A stretch of DNA of 64,000 nucleotides, taken from assembly GCA_017619275.1 (NCBI GenBank), contig JAFZSR010000097.1:17319-81318 (forward strand), written 5' to 3'. Below are positions 52,599 to 61,558 of the stretch, piece after piece. The translations under genes were made by a program, and so were the position numbers. The DNA comes from Prevotella sp. (GTDB taxonomy: Bacteria; Bacteroidota; Bacteroidia; Bacteroidales; Bacteroidaceae). Position 1 is the first letter of the stretch. The number at the start of each line of letters is the position of its first letter. The notes under the pieces were generated by a model. It saw nothing but the letters and a program-made list of their open reading frames with translations. It was not told where the DNA came from and did not search any database.

Positions 52599-52652
52599 GC
52601 ATGTCCATAGCAAAAACTAACGCCTTTCAAAAAAATAGGGGAACTTCGAGCT

Positions 52653-52695
52653 GAAAAAAAACGAGTCTGGAGGGTGCATCGCTGCGGCCTCCAGA
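52653..52695 (-). terminator. Rho-independent terminator after the BlaR-like gene
   Basis: On the minus strand TCTGGAGG and CCTCCAGA (52688-52695 with 52666-52673) form an 8-bp stem around a 14-nt loop, followed by a run of eight T's (52654-52661). Confidence 0.82.
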
Positions 52696-52763
52696 ATCGC
52701 CCCGGGAATAATTTACTAACTTTACTATTGGTTCAGTTATGGTATAGTCAGTAGTTGTATCGG

Positions 52764-54545
52764 TTACTGCAGTCGGTAGGTAACGGGGATGGTGAAGCGC
52801 ACTCGCACGGCCTTGCCACCCTGCTTTCCAGGTGTCCACTTGGGCATTGCCTTGACCACGCGGACGGCCTCGTCGCTCAATAATTGCACGGCAGCGTTGT
52901 GGGCTTCAGCCGTCTGGCGTTCCTCTTCGGACATGTCGGGTGTCAGTGGCACCATTTTCGCAGATGAAGAGTGCTTGATAGCCTTATGACCAGACAGACG
53001 GCCATCCTTTTCGACGATGAACTGCACGAACACCTTGCCCTGAACGCCCCACTCCTCTGCCTGTTCGGGGTATTTGATGTTTTGTGCAAGAAACTCCATC
53101 ATTTTCACGTCGCCGCCAGGAAATTGGGGTTGCTGTTCACAGACGTCGAAGATGGGTTCGTCGCCTACTTGCTTGGTCTGCACCAACACCGCCACATCGG
53201 CATCGACATGAAAAGCTTTTTTGATGTTTTCGCTTGAATTGATGACATCGACAAAGACAATGTCTTCCGTGTTGATGCTGCCGGCGGCTTCTTCGGTGGT
53301 GAGTTCACCGTCGACGATAAGAACTTTCTTTTCAGTCGTTTTTTCCGTCACCAGGTTGCACACATACCGGTCGGGAGACAGCTCGGAGAGATGTATTTCC
53401 TGCAGTTGTCCTCCGGGCAAGTCGAGCAGCGTAGTCCGTTCAATGGGCTTGCCATTGATTTGCATGGTGGTCTTCTCCACCTCAAGGGCGATGGGCCTGT
53501 TGCCGGGGATGACCTCCTCCTTACCATTGCGGAAGAACTTCACGCCGGGCATGTAGCGTATTTGGTAACTGTCGCCCCGGCCATTGGTCTTTTCATGAAA
53601 CACGCGTACAGCAGGATTATCTTTTGTCGATATGGTTTCATAGTCGATGACGGTTCGGGCCGTCATGGCCAGCGAGACGAGGGCGACAGGCACCACGTAG
53701 AGTGCTTTGATCCATACCGTGTAGTTTGATTTGGGTTTGAGCATCATTAGGATTCGTTTTTTTGTTTTTGGAGTACGGATGCCGTTGGCAAGAGCACAGG
53801 CCTGAATGCCCGTTGCCTTCTGCATCAGCAGATGGATGTACTGGCTTTCGTCGAAGCCGGACGAGAGGACGGATGCGTCGGCCTGAAACTCGTGGACGAT
53901 GCGCAGTTCCTGGCGCAGGAACCACAACACGGGATTGAACCATTGCAGAGCCGTGAGCACTTCTACGACCACCATGTCGTAGCTATGATGATGGCGCACG
54001 TGCGCCTCTTCGTGGGCAAGGATGGCGTTCCGCTCCCAGCCCCTCGCCAAAGGATGGAAGCCCCAGTCGTCGCGCGACACTACGATGTTGTGCATCCACG
54101 AGAAGGGGGCAACGGGAGCATCGACCACACTGACCTGCGTGCCAGTGGGCAACGTATGCTTTTCACCGTTGGAGATGAGGGTTTTCAATTTCTTGTAGCT
54201 GGAGACGACAAACAGCAAACGAACTACAGTGCCCGTCAGGAGCAGGGCAGCGAGTGGAAGGGTCCAGTCGAAGTTTTGTTCCATTGCTTCGACGACGGGC
54301 AGCGACGGGACATCGCCGATGGCAGCGCCGTCGGTTGCCGGCTGCAGCGTGCCCTCCACCCATACCTTGCGGTGGAAAGTGATGATGCACAACGGCAGCA
54401 CCAGCGAGAGGGTCATCACCAAGAGCAGTACAGCGCGGTTCAGCCTGTGTGATGTGTCGCGGGCAAGGAGTAGTCGATAGAAGAGGTAAAACACCACTAT
54501 CAGCGCCGCCACCTTCAGGTCGTAGTATATCAAGTCAGTCATCAT
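52764..54545 (-). CDS. BlaR1/MecR1-like M56 metallopeptidase with TonB C-terminal domain
   Basis: A 593-residue membrane protein. Hydrophobic segments at about 12-30, 38-58 and 95-113 are followed by a cytoplasmic zinc-peptidase motif HEEAH (178-182), with HEFQADASVL further on. Another membrane helix lies near 280-300. The periplasmic C-terminal part ends in a TonB-like domain (about 490-593, YPEQAEEWGVQGKVFVQFIVEKDG). In the BlaR1 paradigm the membrane protease triggers cleavage of the BlaI repressor after a signal. The penicillin-binding sensor domain is absent here, so the signal is something else. It overlaps the blaI-like gene by 11 nt. Confidence 0.87.
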   Translation of the reverse strand: MMTDLIYYDLKVAALIVVFYLFYRLLLARDTSHRLNRAVLLLVMTLSLVLPLCIITFHRKVWVEGTLQPATDGAAIGDVPSLPVVEAMEQNFDWTLPLAALLLTGTVVRLLFVVSSYKKLKTLISNGEKHTLPTGTQVSVVDAPVAPFSWMHNIVVSRDDWGFHPLARGWERNAILAHEEAHVRHHHSYDMVVVEVLTALQWFNPVLWFLRQELRIVHEFQADASVLSSGFDESQYIHLLMQKATGIQACALANGIRTPKTKKRILMMLKPKSNYTVWIKALYVVPVALVSLAMTARTVIDYETISTKDNPAVRVFHEKTNGRGDSYQIRYMPGVKFFRNGKEEVIPGNRPIALEVEKTTMQINGKPIERTTLLDLPGGQLQEIHLSELSPDRYVCNLVTEKTTEKKVLIVDGELTTEEAAGSINTEDIVFVDVINSSENIKKAFHVDADVAVLVQTKQVGDEPIFDVCEQQPQFPGGDVKMMEFLAQNIKYPEQAEEWGVQGKVFVQFIVEKDGRLSGHKAIKHSSSAKMVPLTPDMSEEERQTAEAHNAAVQLLSDEAVRVVKAMPKWTPGKQGGKAVRVRFTIPVTYRLQ

Positions 54546-54912
54546 GATTTCTCTTTTGGATGAGGCTCAATAGTTCGCGAATGTCCTGCTGCGTCAGTTC
54601 TTCCTCCTCGGCAAAGAACGAGACGAGCGATTTCACCGAGCCGCCGAAGAAGGTGTCTTTCACTTCGTTCATCACCAATCGGCGGTATCGCTCGCGGGTC
54701 ATCAAAGGCGAATAGAGGAGCGTTTTGCCCGTGCTGCCCTTTCGCCTTTCAACAAATCCCTTCTGCTCCAGAATCTTCAGGAAGGTGGCCACGGTGGTAT
54801 AGGCAGGCCGTGGCTCGGCAAACTGCTGCTGGATATCGGCCACACAGGCTCCCCGCTGTATGTCCCACAGGATGTTCATCACCTGCATTTCGCCTTTTGT
54901 GAGTGTCTTCAT
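54535..54912 (-). CDS. BlaI/MecI/CopY-family transcriptional repressor
   Basis: A 125-residue winged-helix repressor with LTKGEMQVMNILWDI, RPAYTTVATFLKILEQKGFVERRKG and a dimerising C-terminal helix, all typical of BlaI. It is the first gene of a pair with the M56 peptidase, which presumably inactivates it. It starts at ATG 54912. Two palindromes just upstream of its -7 box (54955-54982) are probable binding sites, implying autoregulation. Regulated genes outside the pair are unknown. Confidence 0.92.
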   Translation of the reverse strand: MKTLTKGEMQVMNILWDIQRGACVADIQQQFAEPRPAYTTVATFLKILEQKGFVERRKGSTGKTLLYSPLMTRERYRRLVMNEVKDTFFGGSVKSLVSFFAEEEELTQQDIRELLSLIQKRNHDD

Positions 54913-54946
54913 GCGCTTCGCTAAATGATAAATGATAATTGCACGG

Positions 54947-54982
54947 CAAAATTACTAAGTTTTTAGAAAACTAAAACTTTAG
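54947..54982 (-). promoter_or_regulatory. blaI-like promoter with two tandem operator palindromes
   Basis: The -7 box TAATTTTG is at 54947-54954 (minus strand). Directly upstream lie CTAAGTTTTTAG (54955-54966) and CTAAAACTTTAG (54971-54982), two CTAA...TTAG palindromes 4 nt apart that together form a larger dyad over the -33 region. Confidence 0.65.
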
Positions 54983-55131
54983 TAAAAGGAAAAAGCAAAA
55001 TCACCATTTATCTTTAACGTTCCTTTTTAGTAATGTGCGTTGGATTATTAGTAATTAACGCTTCCATTACTGTGGAGCGCGAAAAAGGAATCGGGAGGAA
55101 AAGCCAGTTGGCTGCTGGCGTAGGGAATGGC

Positions 55132-56490
55132 TTAGTCGTCGTAGCAACCCCAGCCCTTGGCGTTGGAGAGCGAGTCGAGATGGAAGTCGTAGATCATGTC
55201 GTGGCTCTCCACGGTGCGGAAGTGTTGCTCGCCCTGCACCGAGTCCTTGGGCGTTTCCCAGATGATGTTCTTGCAGTTCACGGTGTCTTCCAGCGCTGGC
55301 GTGCGCAGCAAGCAGTTCTCGAAATAATAACTGAAGGCCGCAGTGGAGTCGCCCTCCAGTGCCTCGCCCATCACCACGTCGGCGTCGTAGCCGGTGACGA
55401 TGCTGTTGGTCATCATCATCTGGTGCAGAGAGCAGGGCGCGTTGCCGTGAAAGTTGGTGAAGCGCAAGGCTGCGCCACGACCACTGCCCACCGCGTTGAA
55501 CTGTGCTAGGGTGCATCGGTCCATGACAACGGCGCCACCATAGAAGGCTACGCAATCGCCTGCCGCATTGGAGAAGAGGCAGCGCAACAGCCCCACCCAG
55601 GAGTTGATGGCTCGCAAGCCAGTGCCCGAACTGTTGTGCACTGCCGAGCGCTCCATGTAGAGTCGCTGCTTGTCGGTGAGCAGTGCCGACGAGTCGCACA
55701 CGATGCCATCCTCGGCATTGCGTATCTGCGTGGCAACGAGCATGTTTTCGTAGGACGAGGGGAAGAAGCGCACGCCCCGCCATTGGCCGGGCAGACGGTC
55801 GTAGGGCAGATAGCTGAAGATGCGGTCGAGGCGGTCGCCACGCAGCACGGCGCTGTCGGCAACCAGTGTGCCATAGACGTCGATGCCGGCACGGTCGTGG
55901 AAATACAGGGTGGTGTTTTTCAGCGAGAGTGTAGCCGCGCTGTCGACGCGAATACCTTTCATCACCACGATAGGCGTGGTGCTTTGTATGAGCGTGTCGC
56001 GACGGACGATGATGCTGTCGCAGATGAGTGCATCCCAAGAGTGCCCCCAAAGCGTGACGTATTGCTGACGGCCACTCTCGAGGGTGAAGATGAGTTGGTC
56101 TTCAATCAGCTGCGGCACAGGCTGATTGTTGCGAGGGGCGGTGAGTTCCACAAACACGCGGATGCTGTCGCCACTGCGCACTTCTAGGTCGTTTGCAACC
56201 GAGCCGAGGGCATTGTCGAGATAGGAGCCATCGACGTTCACACGGAAGCCCGTCTGATTGCCCTGCCGCAGATGCACACTTTGCAAGCGCACCCCACGGC
56301 TGGAGTGGTTGTAGACCCAAAAGTCGTAGGTGCGCGAGCCTACGGTGGAGAACACGGTGTCCATCTTCACCGAGTCGACCGAGAAGGTGAGCAAGGCAGT
56401 TGGCGAGGTGGTGAACTTATCGTCGTCGGAACATGCGGCTGTCCACGCGCACGCACATATAATAAAGAGGTATAAGAAAATCCGTTTCAT
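55132..56490 (-). CDS. Right-handed beta-helix lipoprotein
   Basis: A 452-residue lipoprotein starting MKRIFLYL, with a signal ending in TAAC (Cys20) followed by SDDD. Residues 25-140 look like an Ig-like domain (TFSVDSVKMDTVFSTVGSRTYDFWVYNH). Residues about 150-430 show the short repeated strands of a right-handed parallel beta helix (ATLSLKNTTLYFHDRAGIDVYG). No catalytic residues were recognised; such proteins bind or cleave polysaccharides, or are structural. An ATG 8 codons upstream is also in frame. Confidence 0.78.
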   Translation of the reverse strand: MKRIFLYLFIICACAWTAACSDDDKFTTSPTALLTFSVDSVKMDTVFSTVGSRTYDFWVYNHSSRGVRLQSVHLRQGNQTGFRVNVDGSYLDNALGSVANDLEVRSGDSIRVFVELTAPRNNQPVPQLIEDQLIFTLESGRQQYVTLWGHSWDALICDSIIVRRDTLIQSTTPIVVMKGIRVDSAATLSLKNTTLYFHDRAGIDVYGTLVADSAVLRGDRLDRIFSYLPYDRLPGQWRGVRFFPSSYENMLVATQIRNAEDGIVCDSSALLTDKQRLYMERSAVHNSSGTGLRAINSWVGLLRCLFSNAAGDCVAFYGGAVVMDRCTLAQFNAVGSGRGAALRFTNFHGNAPCSLHQMMMTNSIVTGYDADVVMGEALEGDSTAAFSYYFENCLLRTPALEDTVNCKNIIWETPKDSVQGEQHFRTVESHDMIYDFHLDSLSNAKGWGCYDD

Positions 56491-56551
56491 CTTAATGATA
56501 AAACGGACTTTCATTCATTTTATTGTCTTAGTGGCCTAAGATGTTTTTTTC

Positions 56552-57109
56552 TCAACCGAAGTAGCGCTTCAGCAATCCGGCGAAGCCGGCTCCGTGGCGA
56601 GCCTCATCCTTGGCCATCTCGTGCACGGTGTCGTGGATGGCGTCGAATCCGGCAGCCTTGGCGTTCTTGGCAATGCGGAACTTGTCCTCGCAGGCACCAG
56701 CCTCGGCAGCGGCGCGCTTCTCCAGGTTGGTCTTCGTGTCGTCCCACACGCACTCACCCAGCAGCTCGGCAAAGCGGCTGGCGTGGTCGGCCTCCTCGAA
56801 GGCATAGCGCTTGAAGGCCTCGGCAATCTCGGGATAGCCCTCTCGGTCGGCCTGGCGGGCCATAGCCAGATACATGCCCACCTCGCTGCACTCGCCATTG
56901 AAGTGGTTGCGCAGGTCGTTAATCATTTCCTCGGAAACGCCCTCGGGCTTGCCGTCGCCAATGCGGTGAACGGTGGCGTAGGTGGTTTCGCCGTTTTCCT
57001 TCAGTTCAGAAAACTTCGAGGCAGGAGCCTTGCAGATGGGGCACTTCTCAGGGGCAGCATCGCCTTCGTAGATATATCCACAAACGGCGCAAATAAACTT
57101 TTTCTTCAT
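56552..57109 (-). CDS. Rubrerythrin with N-terminal rubredoxin domain (reverse rubrerythrin)
   Basis: A 185-residue protein starting [12 protein letters not shown]. The rubredoxin-like FeS4 site comes first (CAVC at 7-10 and CPIC about residue 22), followed by the diiron four-helix domain (about 45-185) with [29 protein letters not shown] and DEARHGAGF. Domain order is reversed relative to classical rubrerythrin. These proteins reduce hydrogen peroxide in anaerobes. The start at 57109 follows a good promoter; upstream in-frame codons are not used. Confidence 0.92.
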   Translation of the reverse strand: MKKKFICAVCGYIYEGDAAPEKCPICKAPASKFSELKENGETTYATVHRIGDGKPEGVSEEMINDLRNHFNGECSEVGMYLAMARQADREGYPEIAEAFKRYAFEEADHASRFAELLGECVWDDTKTNLEKRAAAEAGACEDKFRIAKNAKAAGFDAIHDTVHEMAKDEARHGAGFAGLLKRYFG

Positions 57110-57146
57110 AGTTGCAAAATAATTATTAGGTAAAAAAATGTTTTTG

Positions 57147-57177
57147 CAAAGATAGGTATAAAAAACAAATCCCGCAA
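57147..57177 (-). promoter_or_regulatory. Promoter for the rubrerythrin gene
   Basis: On the minus strand TTG (57175-57177), 20 nt, TATCTTTG (57147-57154). The -33 box lies inside the stem of the terminator of the upstream gene. Confidence 0.8.
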
Positions 57178-57193
57178 GCATTTTGCGGGATTT
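57160..57193 (-). terminator. Rho-independent terminator of the kinase-nucleotidyltransferase gene
   Basis: An 11-bp perfect stem AAATCCCGCAA/TTGCGGGATTT (57167-57177 with 57183-57193), five-base loop, then a T run on the minus strand. Confidence 0.92.
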
Positions 57194-57238
57194 ATTTCAA
57201 AAATTAGGCGATTTCTATCATTCTTTTTCTCTTTTCAA

Positions 57239-59176
57239 TTAGCGAACGGCATAAGCGGCCACGGTGGCAGCGAGTGCGCGTGGATTGCCCATGTCGAAAC
57301 GTTCGCCCTTGAGCCTGACGCCATACATCCCCGTGCGCCTGCGAACGGCATCGAGGGCCGAGGTGAGCTCAATCTCGCGCTGGGTGTTGTCGGCGTCGGC
57401 GGCAGCCACATCACGCTCCAGTTGCTTGTAGACTTCGGGGGTGAGGATGTATTGGCCAAACACCGAGCAGTATTCGTGACGCCCGTCGGCACAGCGCACA
57501 CCCAGATTTTTCTCGGCAAAGCTCGCCCTTGGCTTCTCCGCCAGCGTAGTGACGTTCAGCACGGTCTCGTCCTTGTCTTCCCACACGCCGCTCATGATGC
57601 CGAAGAAGCTCACCTCGTGCAAATCGACGGGATAGAGGCCCACGGTGAGGCAGTTGGCCTTCTCATAAGCCTCAATGAGTTGCAGGGCGCAGGGCTTGTT
57701 GCTGTTCGAGCGATAGAGCGTGTCGCCCAGCATCAGCAGCACGGGTTCGCCATGCGCAAAGTTTGCCGTCTGCAGCACGGCGTGGCCAAAGCCCCGCTTC
57801 TCCTTCTGATAGACATAGTGCAGACGCTTTCCGATGGCGAGGATACGGTTCTCATATTCTCGGCTCTCGGCACTCAGCTTGTTGCGGTGCTCGTCGCTGA
57901 TGGGACGCTCGAAGAAGTCCATGTACATCTTGCGCTCTTCCTCGCTGCCCAGCACCAAGCATATCTCGTCGATGCCACTCTGCACCAGCTCTTCGAGCAG
58001 GATGAGGATGACGGGGCGCACCATGCCATCGGCACAGGGAATGGGGAAGAAGTCCTTCTTCAAGGAGCGAGTGCTGGGATAAAGACGTGTGCCAAAGCCA
58101 GCCACAGGGATGACGGCTCGGTGCACGGTGTGAACAGGCTGGAGCGTGAAGCTGTAGGCATGCAAGCCCAACGATTGCAGATAGTCGACGAGCTGCTGCT
58201 GGCACTCGGCGTTGCGCGCCAGGAACTGCACGCTGCCATCGCCATGCGAGCCAACGCCCTTGCCACCATAGGTGAGTTGCTTTACGCGCTCGTCGGTCAG
58301 CAAGGCATGCAGCTTGGGGGCAGCCAGCTCCATAGGACTCATCGGGGCCACCTGGCGGTCGAAGAGTTCTTCGGCCTCGGTCATCAGGCGTCCCAACGCC
58401 TCGACGTCGCCATTGGCCATATAAGTCACGGCGCGGTCGACGATTTTCTGGTTCTTCCTGCCCAATGCCTCGTGCAGCTTCAGTCCCTGCTCGTCGGTGG
58501 GGAAAGGGTATGCCTTGTTCAGATCCGACAGAATCTTGATGGTATTCTTGTCGCCCATCAGGTCGGCAAACACCCAGTGAAGGTGCCGCTTCACCGTGAG
58601 GGGCTTCACCTCAATCTCGTCGCCGTCGAAGGTCATCAGATTGGGCTTCACGCCAAAGGCGCACGCCTGGTCCAGTCGGCCACAGCGGCTGCTGGTGCGC
58701 AGCTCACCCACATAGGCAATGTTCATCTCGCCCATGGTGTTCAGGTTCAGATTGTACAACAGATTGAAGGCCCGCGCCACGAGCACACAGATGGCGGCAC
58801 TCGACGAGAGCCCGCTCTTGATGGGTAGCGTCATCTTGGTGATGTTGATGCGCACGCCGCCCACCTTATACCATTCATGCATATAGCTGGCCACACCGGC
58901 GCAGTAGCAGAAGAACGAGCCCGAGCGAGCCACGCGCTTCAGCTCCATCTCGTCCATGCGACAGGAAAAATCGTGCCACTGATCGGCAATCTCCAGGGCT
59001 GTGCTCTGTACTTCGAAGATACTCGAGCGCTCCACCTCGGCGGTGATGCCCTGCTCTATACCCGTAACGATGGCAGCGCCCGGTGCTATCTGGGCATTCA
59101 TCGTGCGGTAGTGGCCAGCCCAGTCGGTATGCTCACCAAACAGGCAGAGGCGACCAGGAACAAACAGCTTAATCAT
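57239..59176 (-). CDS. Bifunctional GHMP sugar kinase - UTP-sugar-type nucleotidyltransferase fusion
   Basis: A 645-residue protein starting MIKLFVPG. Residues 1-340 are a GHMP kinase of the galactokinase/arabinokinase kind: motif 1 PGRLCLFGEHTDW (7-19), ATP motif 2 GLSSSAA (122-128) and motif 3 KGVGSHGDGSVQ (about 310). Residues about 350-645 are a GalU-like nucleotidyltransferase with AVIPVAGFGTRLYPSTRSLKKDFFPI and LMLGDTLY. Together they would phosphorylate a free sugar at C1 and activate it to an NDP-sugar, a salvage route. The order is opposite to that of Fkp of Bacteroides, which has pyrophosphorylase first. The sugar and nucleotide are unknown. It lies 52 nt after fbp. Confidence 0.87.
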   Translation of the reverse strand: MIKLFVPGRLCLFGEHTDWAGHYRTMNAQIAPGAAIVTGIEQGITAEVERSSIFEVQSTALEIADQWHDFSCRMDEMELKRVARSGSFFCYCAGVASYMHEWYKVGGVRINITKMTLPIKSGLSSSAAICVLVARAFNLLYNLNLNTMGEMNIAYVGELRTSSRCGRLDQACAFGVKPNLMTFDGDEIEVKPLTVKRHLHWVFADLMGDKNTIKILSDLNKAYPFPTDEQGLKLHEALGRKNQKIVDRAVTYMANGDVEALGRLMTEAEELFDRQVAPMSPMELAAPKLHALLTDERVKQLTYGGKGVGSHGDGSVQFLARNAECQQQLVDYLQSLGLHAYSFTLQPVHTVHRAVIPVAGFGTRLYPSTRSLKKDFFPIPCADGMVRPVILILLEELVQSGIDEICLVLGSEEERKMYMDFFERPISDEHRNKLSAESREYENRILAIGKRLHYVYQKEKRGFGHAVLQTANFAHGEPVLLMLGDTLYRSNSNKPCALQLIEAYEKANCLTVGLYPVDLHEVSFFGIMSGVWEDKDETVLNVTTLAEKPRASFAEKNLGVRCADGRHEYCSVFGQYILTPEVYKQLERDVAAADADNTQREIELTSALDAVRRRTGMYGVRLKGERFDMGNPRALAATVAAYAVR

Positions 59177-59228
59177 CTTTTTTCTTTCTTTAGGGGGAGT
59201 CCCCCACTCCACTCATTTAATTCCAAAA

Positions 59229-61211
59229 TCAACTCCTCTTCTCCTTGATGATGCCATGTCGGTAGGCGTGGAGCAGTTTCTTCAAGTCGCTGATTTGCGC
59301 ACGAAGCTCGGTGCCCTTATCGGTGTCGGCCACAAGCATTCGGTGTGCCGACATCTCCACCAGCTGTGTGGTCGACTTGATGTCGGTGCCTCGCTGTATG
59401 GCGTCCTGGGTGCTGGTGAACGGCTCGTGCTGCACCAACTGGAAGCCTCGAGAATGGTAGATGAGCGTATAGCCGGCGATACCCGTCTCGGTGTGGTAGG
59501 CCTCCGAGAATCCGCCGTCGATCACCATCAGTCGTCCCCCCGCCTTGATAGGGTTCTCGCCCGAAGCGGCATGCACGGGCACGTGGCCGTTGATGATGTG
59601 GCGATCCACTCCTGGCCCTTCACCCAGCGAGGAGGGCACGCCGAAAGCGTCCATGATGCGGTCGCACACTTCGGCAGAGTCGCGCAGACGGAAATAGTTG
59701 CCCTTCTCTTCGCGGTAGGTGTCCTTGTCGCTGAGGAAATAGCGCTCGAAGGTGGCCATCTTCGACTTATCGAAGAGGGGCGAGTCCTTGCCGCACCACA
59801 GGTAGAGAAAATAGTCTTTGGCATACTGCCGGATGTCTTGCGGCGTGTCGGTCTGGAAAGCCACGCGTATCAGGCGGTCGATGGCGTCGAGCAGCTCACG
59901 GCCTGCGTATGGCTGGCCCATGATGCTGACCGTCTTTAGCGTGCCGTCGTCGTTCAGCGGTATGCTGGCATGGAAGAGCAAGTTCTGGTTGTAGATGCCA
60001 TACATGCTGCCATGTCCCAGCAGCGAGCGCAGGTGCTTGCGCAGCTTCTCGCTGACGCGGAACGAGTGGTGCAGCTTCTGCATCAGCTCGCGCTCCTCTT
60101 CGGTGAGTGCCGAGGGTGCCGAGGGCAGCACCGTGGGGAAGCAGCACGACCGCATGGCATAGTCGTGGCCGTCGATGGTGCACACGCCGCGCTCGTAGTC
60201 CACAGCCTCCAGCAGACAGCGGTCTTCCATCTGCCACTCCGGGCGGCGATGGAACACCTCGGCCTCCACCTTGAACTGCAGCACGCTGATGGCCTTGTGC
60301 ATCTTCGCCGTCAGCTGGATGGTCTTCTCGTCCATCACCGTATCTTTCAGCAGCCGAGGCACGAACTCACTGCAGGGGTCGTCTTTATAGGTCTCCAGGG
60401 CGAACGTGGCCAGCGGTAGCAGGTTGATGCCGTAGCCCTCCTCCAGCGTGGCCATGTTGGCATAGCGCAGGCTCAACCGCAGCACATTGCAGATGCACGC
60501 GTCGTTGCCCGCAGCGGCACCCATCCACAGGATGTCGTGGTTGCCCCACTGTATGTCCCACGAGTGGTAGTGGCGCAGCGTGTCCATGATGATGTGCGCG
60601 CCGGGGCCGCGGTCGTAGATGTCACCCAGGATGTGCAGCTGGTCGATGGCCAGGCGATGGATGACGTTGCAGATGGCCACGATGAAGGCATCAGCACGCC
60701 CCGTGGAGATGATGGTGCTCACGATGACGTTCACGTAGGCCGCCTTGTTCTGGTCGTCGGTATTCTCGTGCAGCAGCTCCTCGATGATATAGCCAAACTC
60801 TGGTGGCAGCGCCTTGCGCACCTTCGAGCGGGTGTACTTCGACGACACCTCGCGGCACACCTTCACCAGCTGATGGATGGTGATGTGATACCAGTCGGCC
60901 ATGTCTTCCTCCTGCGCCTTTATCAGTTCCAGCTTCTGCTCAGGATAGTATATCAGCGTGCACAGCTCTTTCTTGTCGGTTTCGCGAATGGTGCTGCCAA
61001 AGAGCTCCTCCACCTTGCGCTTGATATTGCCCGACGCGTTTTTCAACACGTGCACGAAAGCCTCGTGCTCGCCGTGCAGGTCGGCCAGGAAGTGCTCCGT
61101 GCCCTTCGGCAGGTTCATAATGGCCTCCAGGTTAATCACTTCGCGCGCGGCGTCGGCCACCGTAGGGAAGCTGCGGCTCAGCAGGTTCAAGTATTTTTCA
61201 TCCGTATTCAT
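59229..61211 (-). CDS. fbp: Fructose-1,6-bisphosphatase, class III
   Basis: A 660-residue class III FBPase, the type of Firmicutes and Bacteroidota. The metallophosphoesterase motifs are FLADLHGEHE (N-terminal), ILGDIYDRGPG and WGNHDILWMG in the first half, and GHVPVHAASGENP near the C-terminus. It hydrolyses fructose-1,6-bisphosphate to fructose-6-phosphate in gluconeogenesis, supplying hexose phosphates for nucleotide-sugar synthesis. Length is normal. It is first in an apparent operon with the sugar kinase-nucleotidyltransferase gene, and has a promoter at 61237-61266. Confidence 0.95.
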   Translation of the reverse strand: MNTDEKYLNLLSRSFPTVADAAREVINLEAIMNLPKGTEHFLADLHGEHEAFVHVLKNASGNIKRKVEELFGSTIRETDKKELCTLIYYPEQKLELIKAQEEDMADWYHITIHQLVKVCREVSSKYTRSKVRKALPPEFGYIIEELLHENTDDQNKAAYVNVIVSTIISTGRADAFIVAICNVIHRLAIDQLHILGDIYDRGPGAHIIMDTLRHYHSWDIQWGNHDILWMGAAAGNDACICNVLRLSLRYANMATLEEGYGINLLPLATFALETYKDDPCSEFVPRLLKDTVMDEKTIQLTAKMHKAISVLQFKVEAEVFHRRPEWQMEDRCLLEAVDYERGVCTIDGHDYAMRSCCFPTVLPSAPSALTEEERELMQKLHHSFRVSEKLRKHLRSLLGHGSMYGIYNQNLLFHASIPLNDDGTLKTVSIMGQPYAGRELLDAIDRLIRVAFQTDTPQDIRQYAKDYFLYLWCGKDSPLFDKSKMATFERYFLSDKDTYREEKGNYFRLRDSAEVCDRIMDAFGVPSSLGEGPGVDRHIINGHVPVHAASGENPIKAGGRLMVIDGGFSEAYHTETGIAGYTLIYHSRGFQLVQHEPFTSTQDAIQRGTDIKSTTQLVEMSAHRMLVADTDKGTELRAQISDLKKLLHAYRHGIIKEKRS

Positions 61212-61236
61212 ACTCCATGCTTTTCAATGATGGCTG

Positions 61237-61266
61237 CAAAGTTACGAAAAAACGAGTGAAATGCAA
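61237..61266 (-). promoter_or_regulatory. Promoter for fbp
   Basis: On the minus strand TTG (61264-61266), 19 nt, TAACTTTG (61237-61244). Confidence 0.82.
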
Positions 61267-61407
61267 AAGGAAAGCTAGCTTTTCTTTTCATTTCAAAATG
61301 TTTATTTTCAAGTGCCAGTAACATCGGCGGAGCCAAACTCTCAGGCTTCTTTTAGGCAAAACCTGAATTTTTTCTTGATTTATTTAGGTAGTATCAGTTA
61401 TTATTTG

Positions 61408-61478
61408 TAAATTTGTGCTCAAATATTGAGCTATTTATGGCAAATACTGAAAAGTATGAAGCGCAAAACCGTTTTGCG
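61408..61478 (+). promoter_or_regulatory. Possible -7 box with operator-like palindromes before the Bro-N gene
   Basis: TAAATTTG (61408-61415) is followed by the perfect 15-base palindrome GCTCAAATATTGAGC (61417-61431) at the expected transcription start, and by CGCAAAA/TTTTGCG (61462-61478). No -33 TTG lies at proper distance. Nothing else was seen in the gap 61267-61558. Confidence 0.45.
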
Positions 61479-61558
61479 TGTAGTCCTTACAAAGCAAGAT
61501 AAGACTAATCGTAGATGTGCTAACGCTATTTTTGTTCTACAAAGTAGATTGAATAAGT

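Noticed and set aside
55067-56050. A 327-codon minus-strand frame overlapping the beta-helix lipoprotein gene
   Set aside because: It lacks a signal peptide and regular domain pattern, while the overlapping frame has both.
57422-58828. A 468-codon plus-strand frame opposite the kinase-nucleotidyltransferase gene
   Set aside because: The minus-strand frame shows both enzymes' motifs; this one is its shadow.
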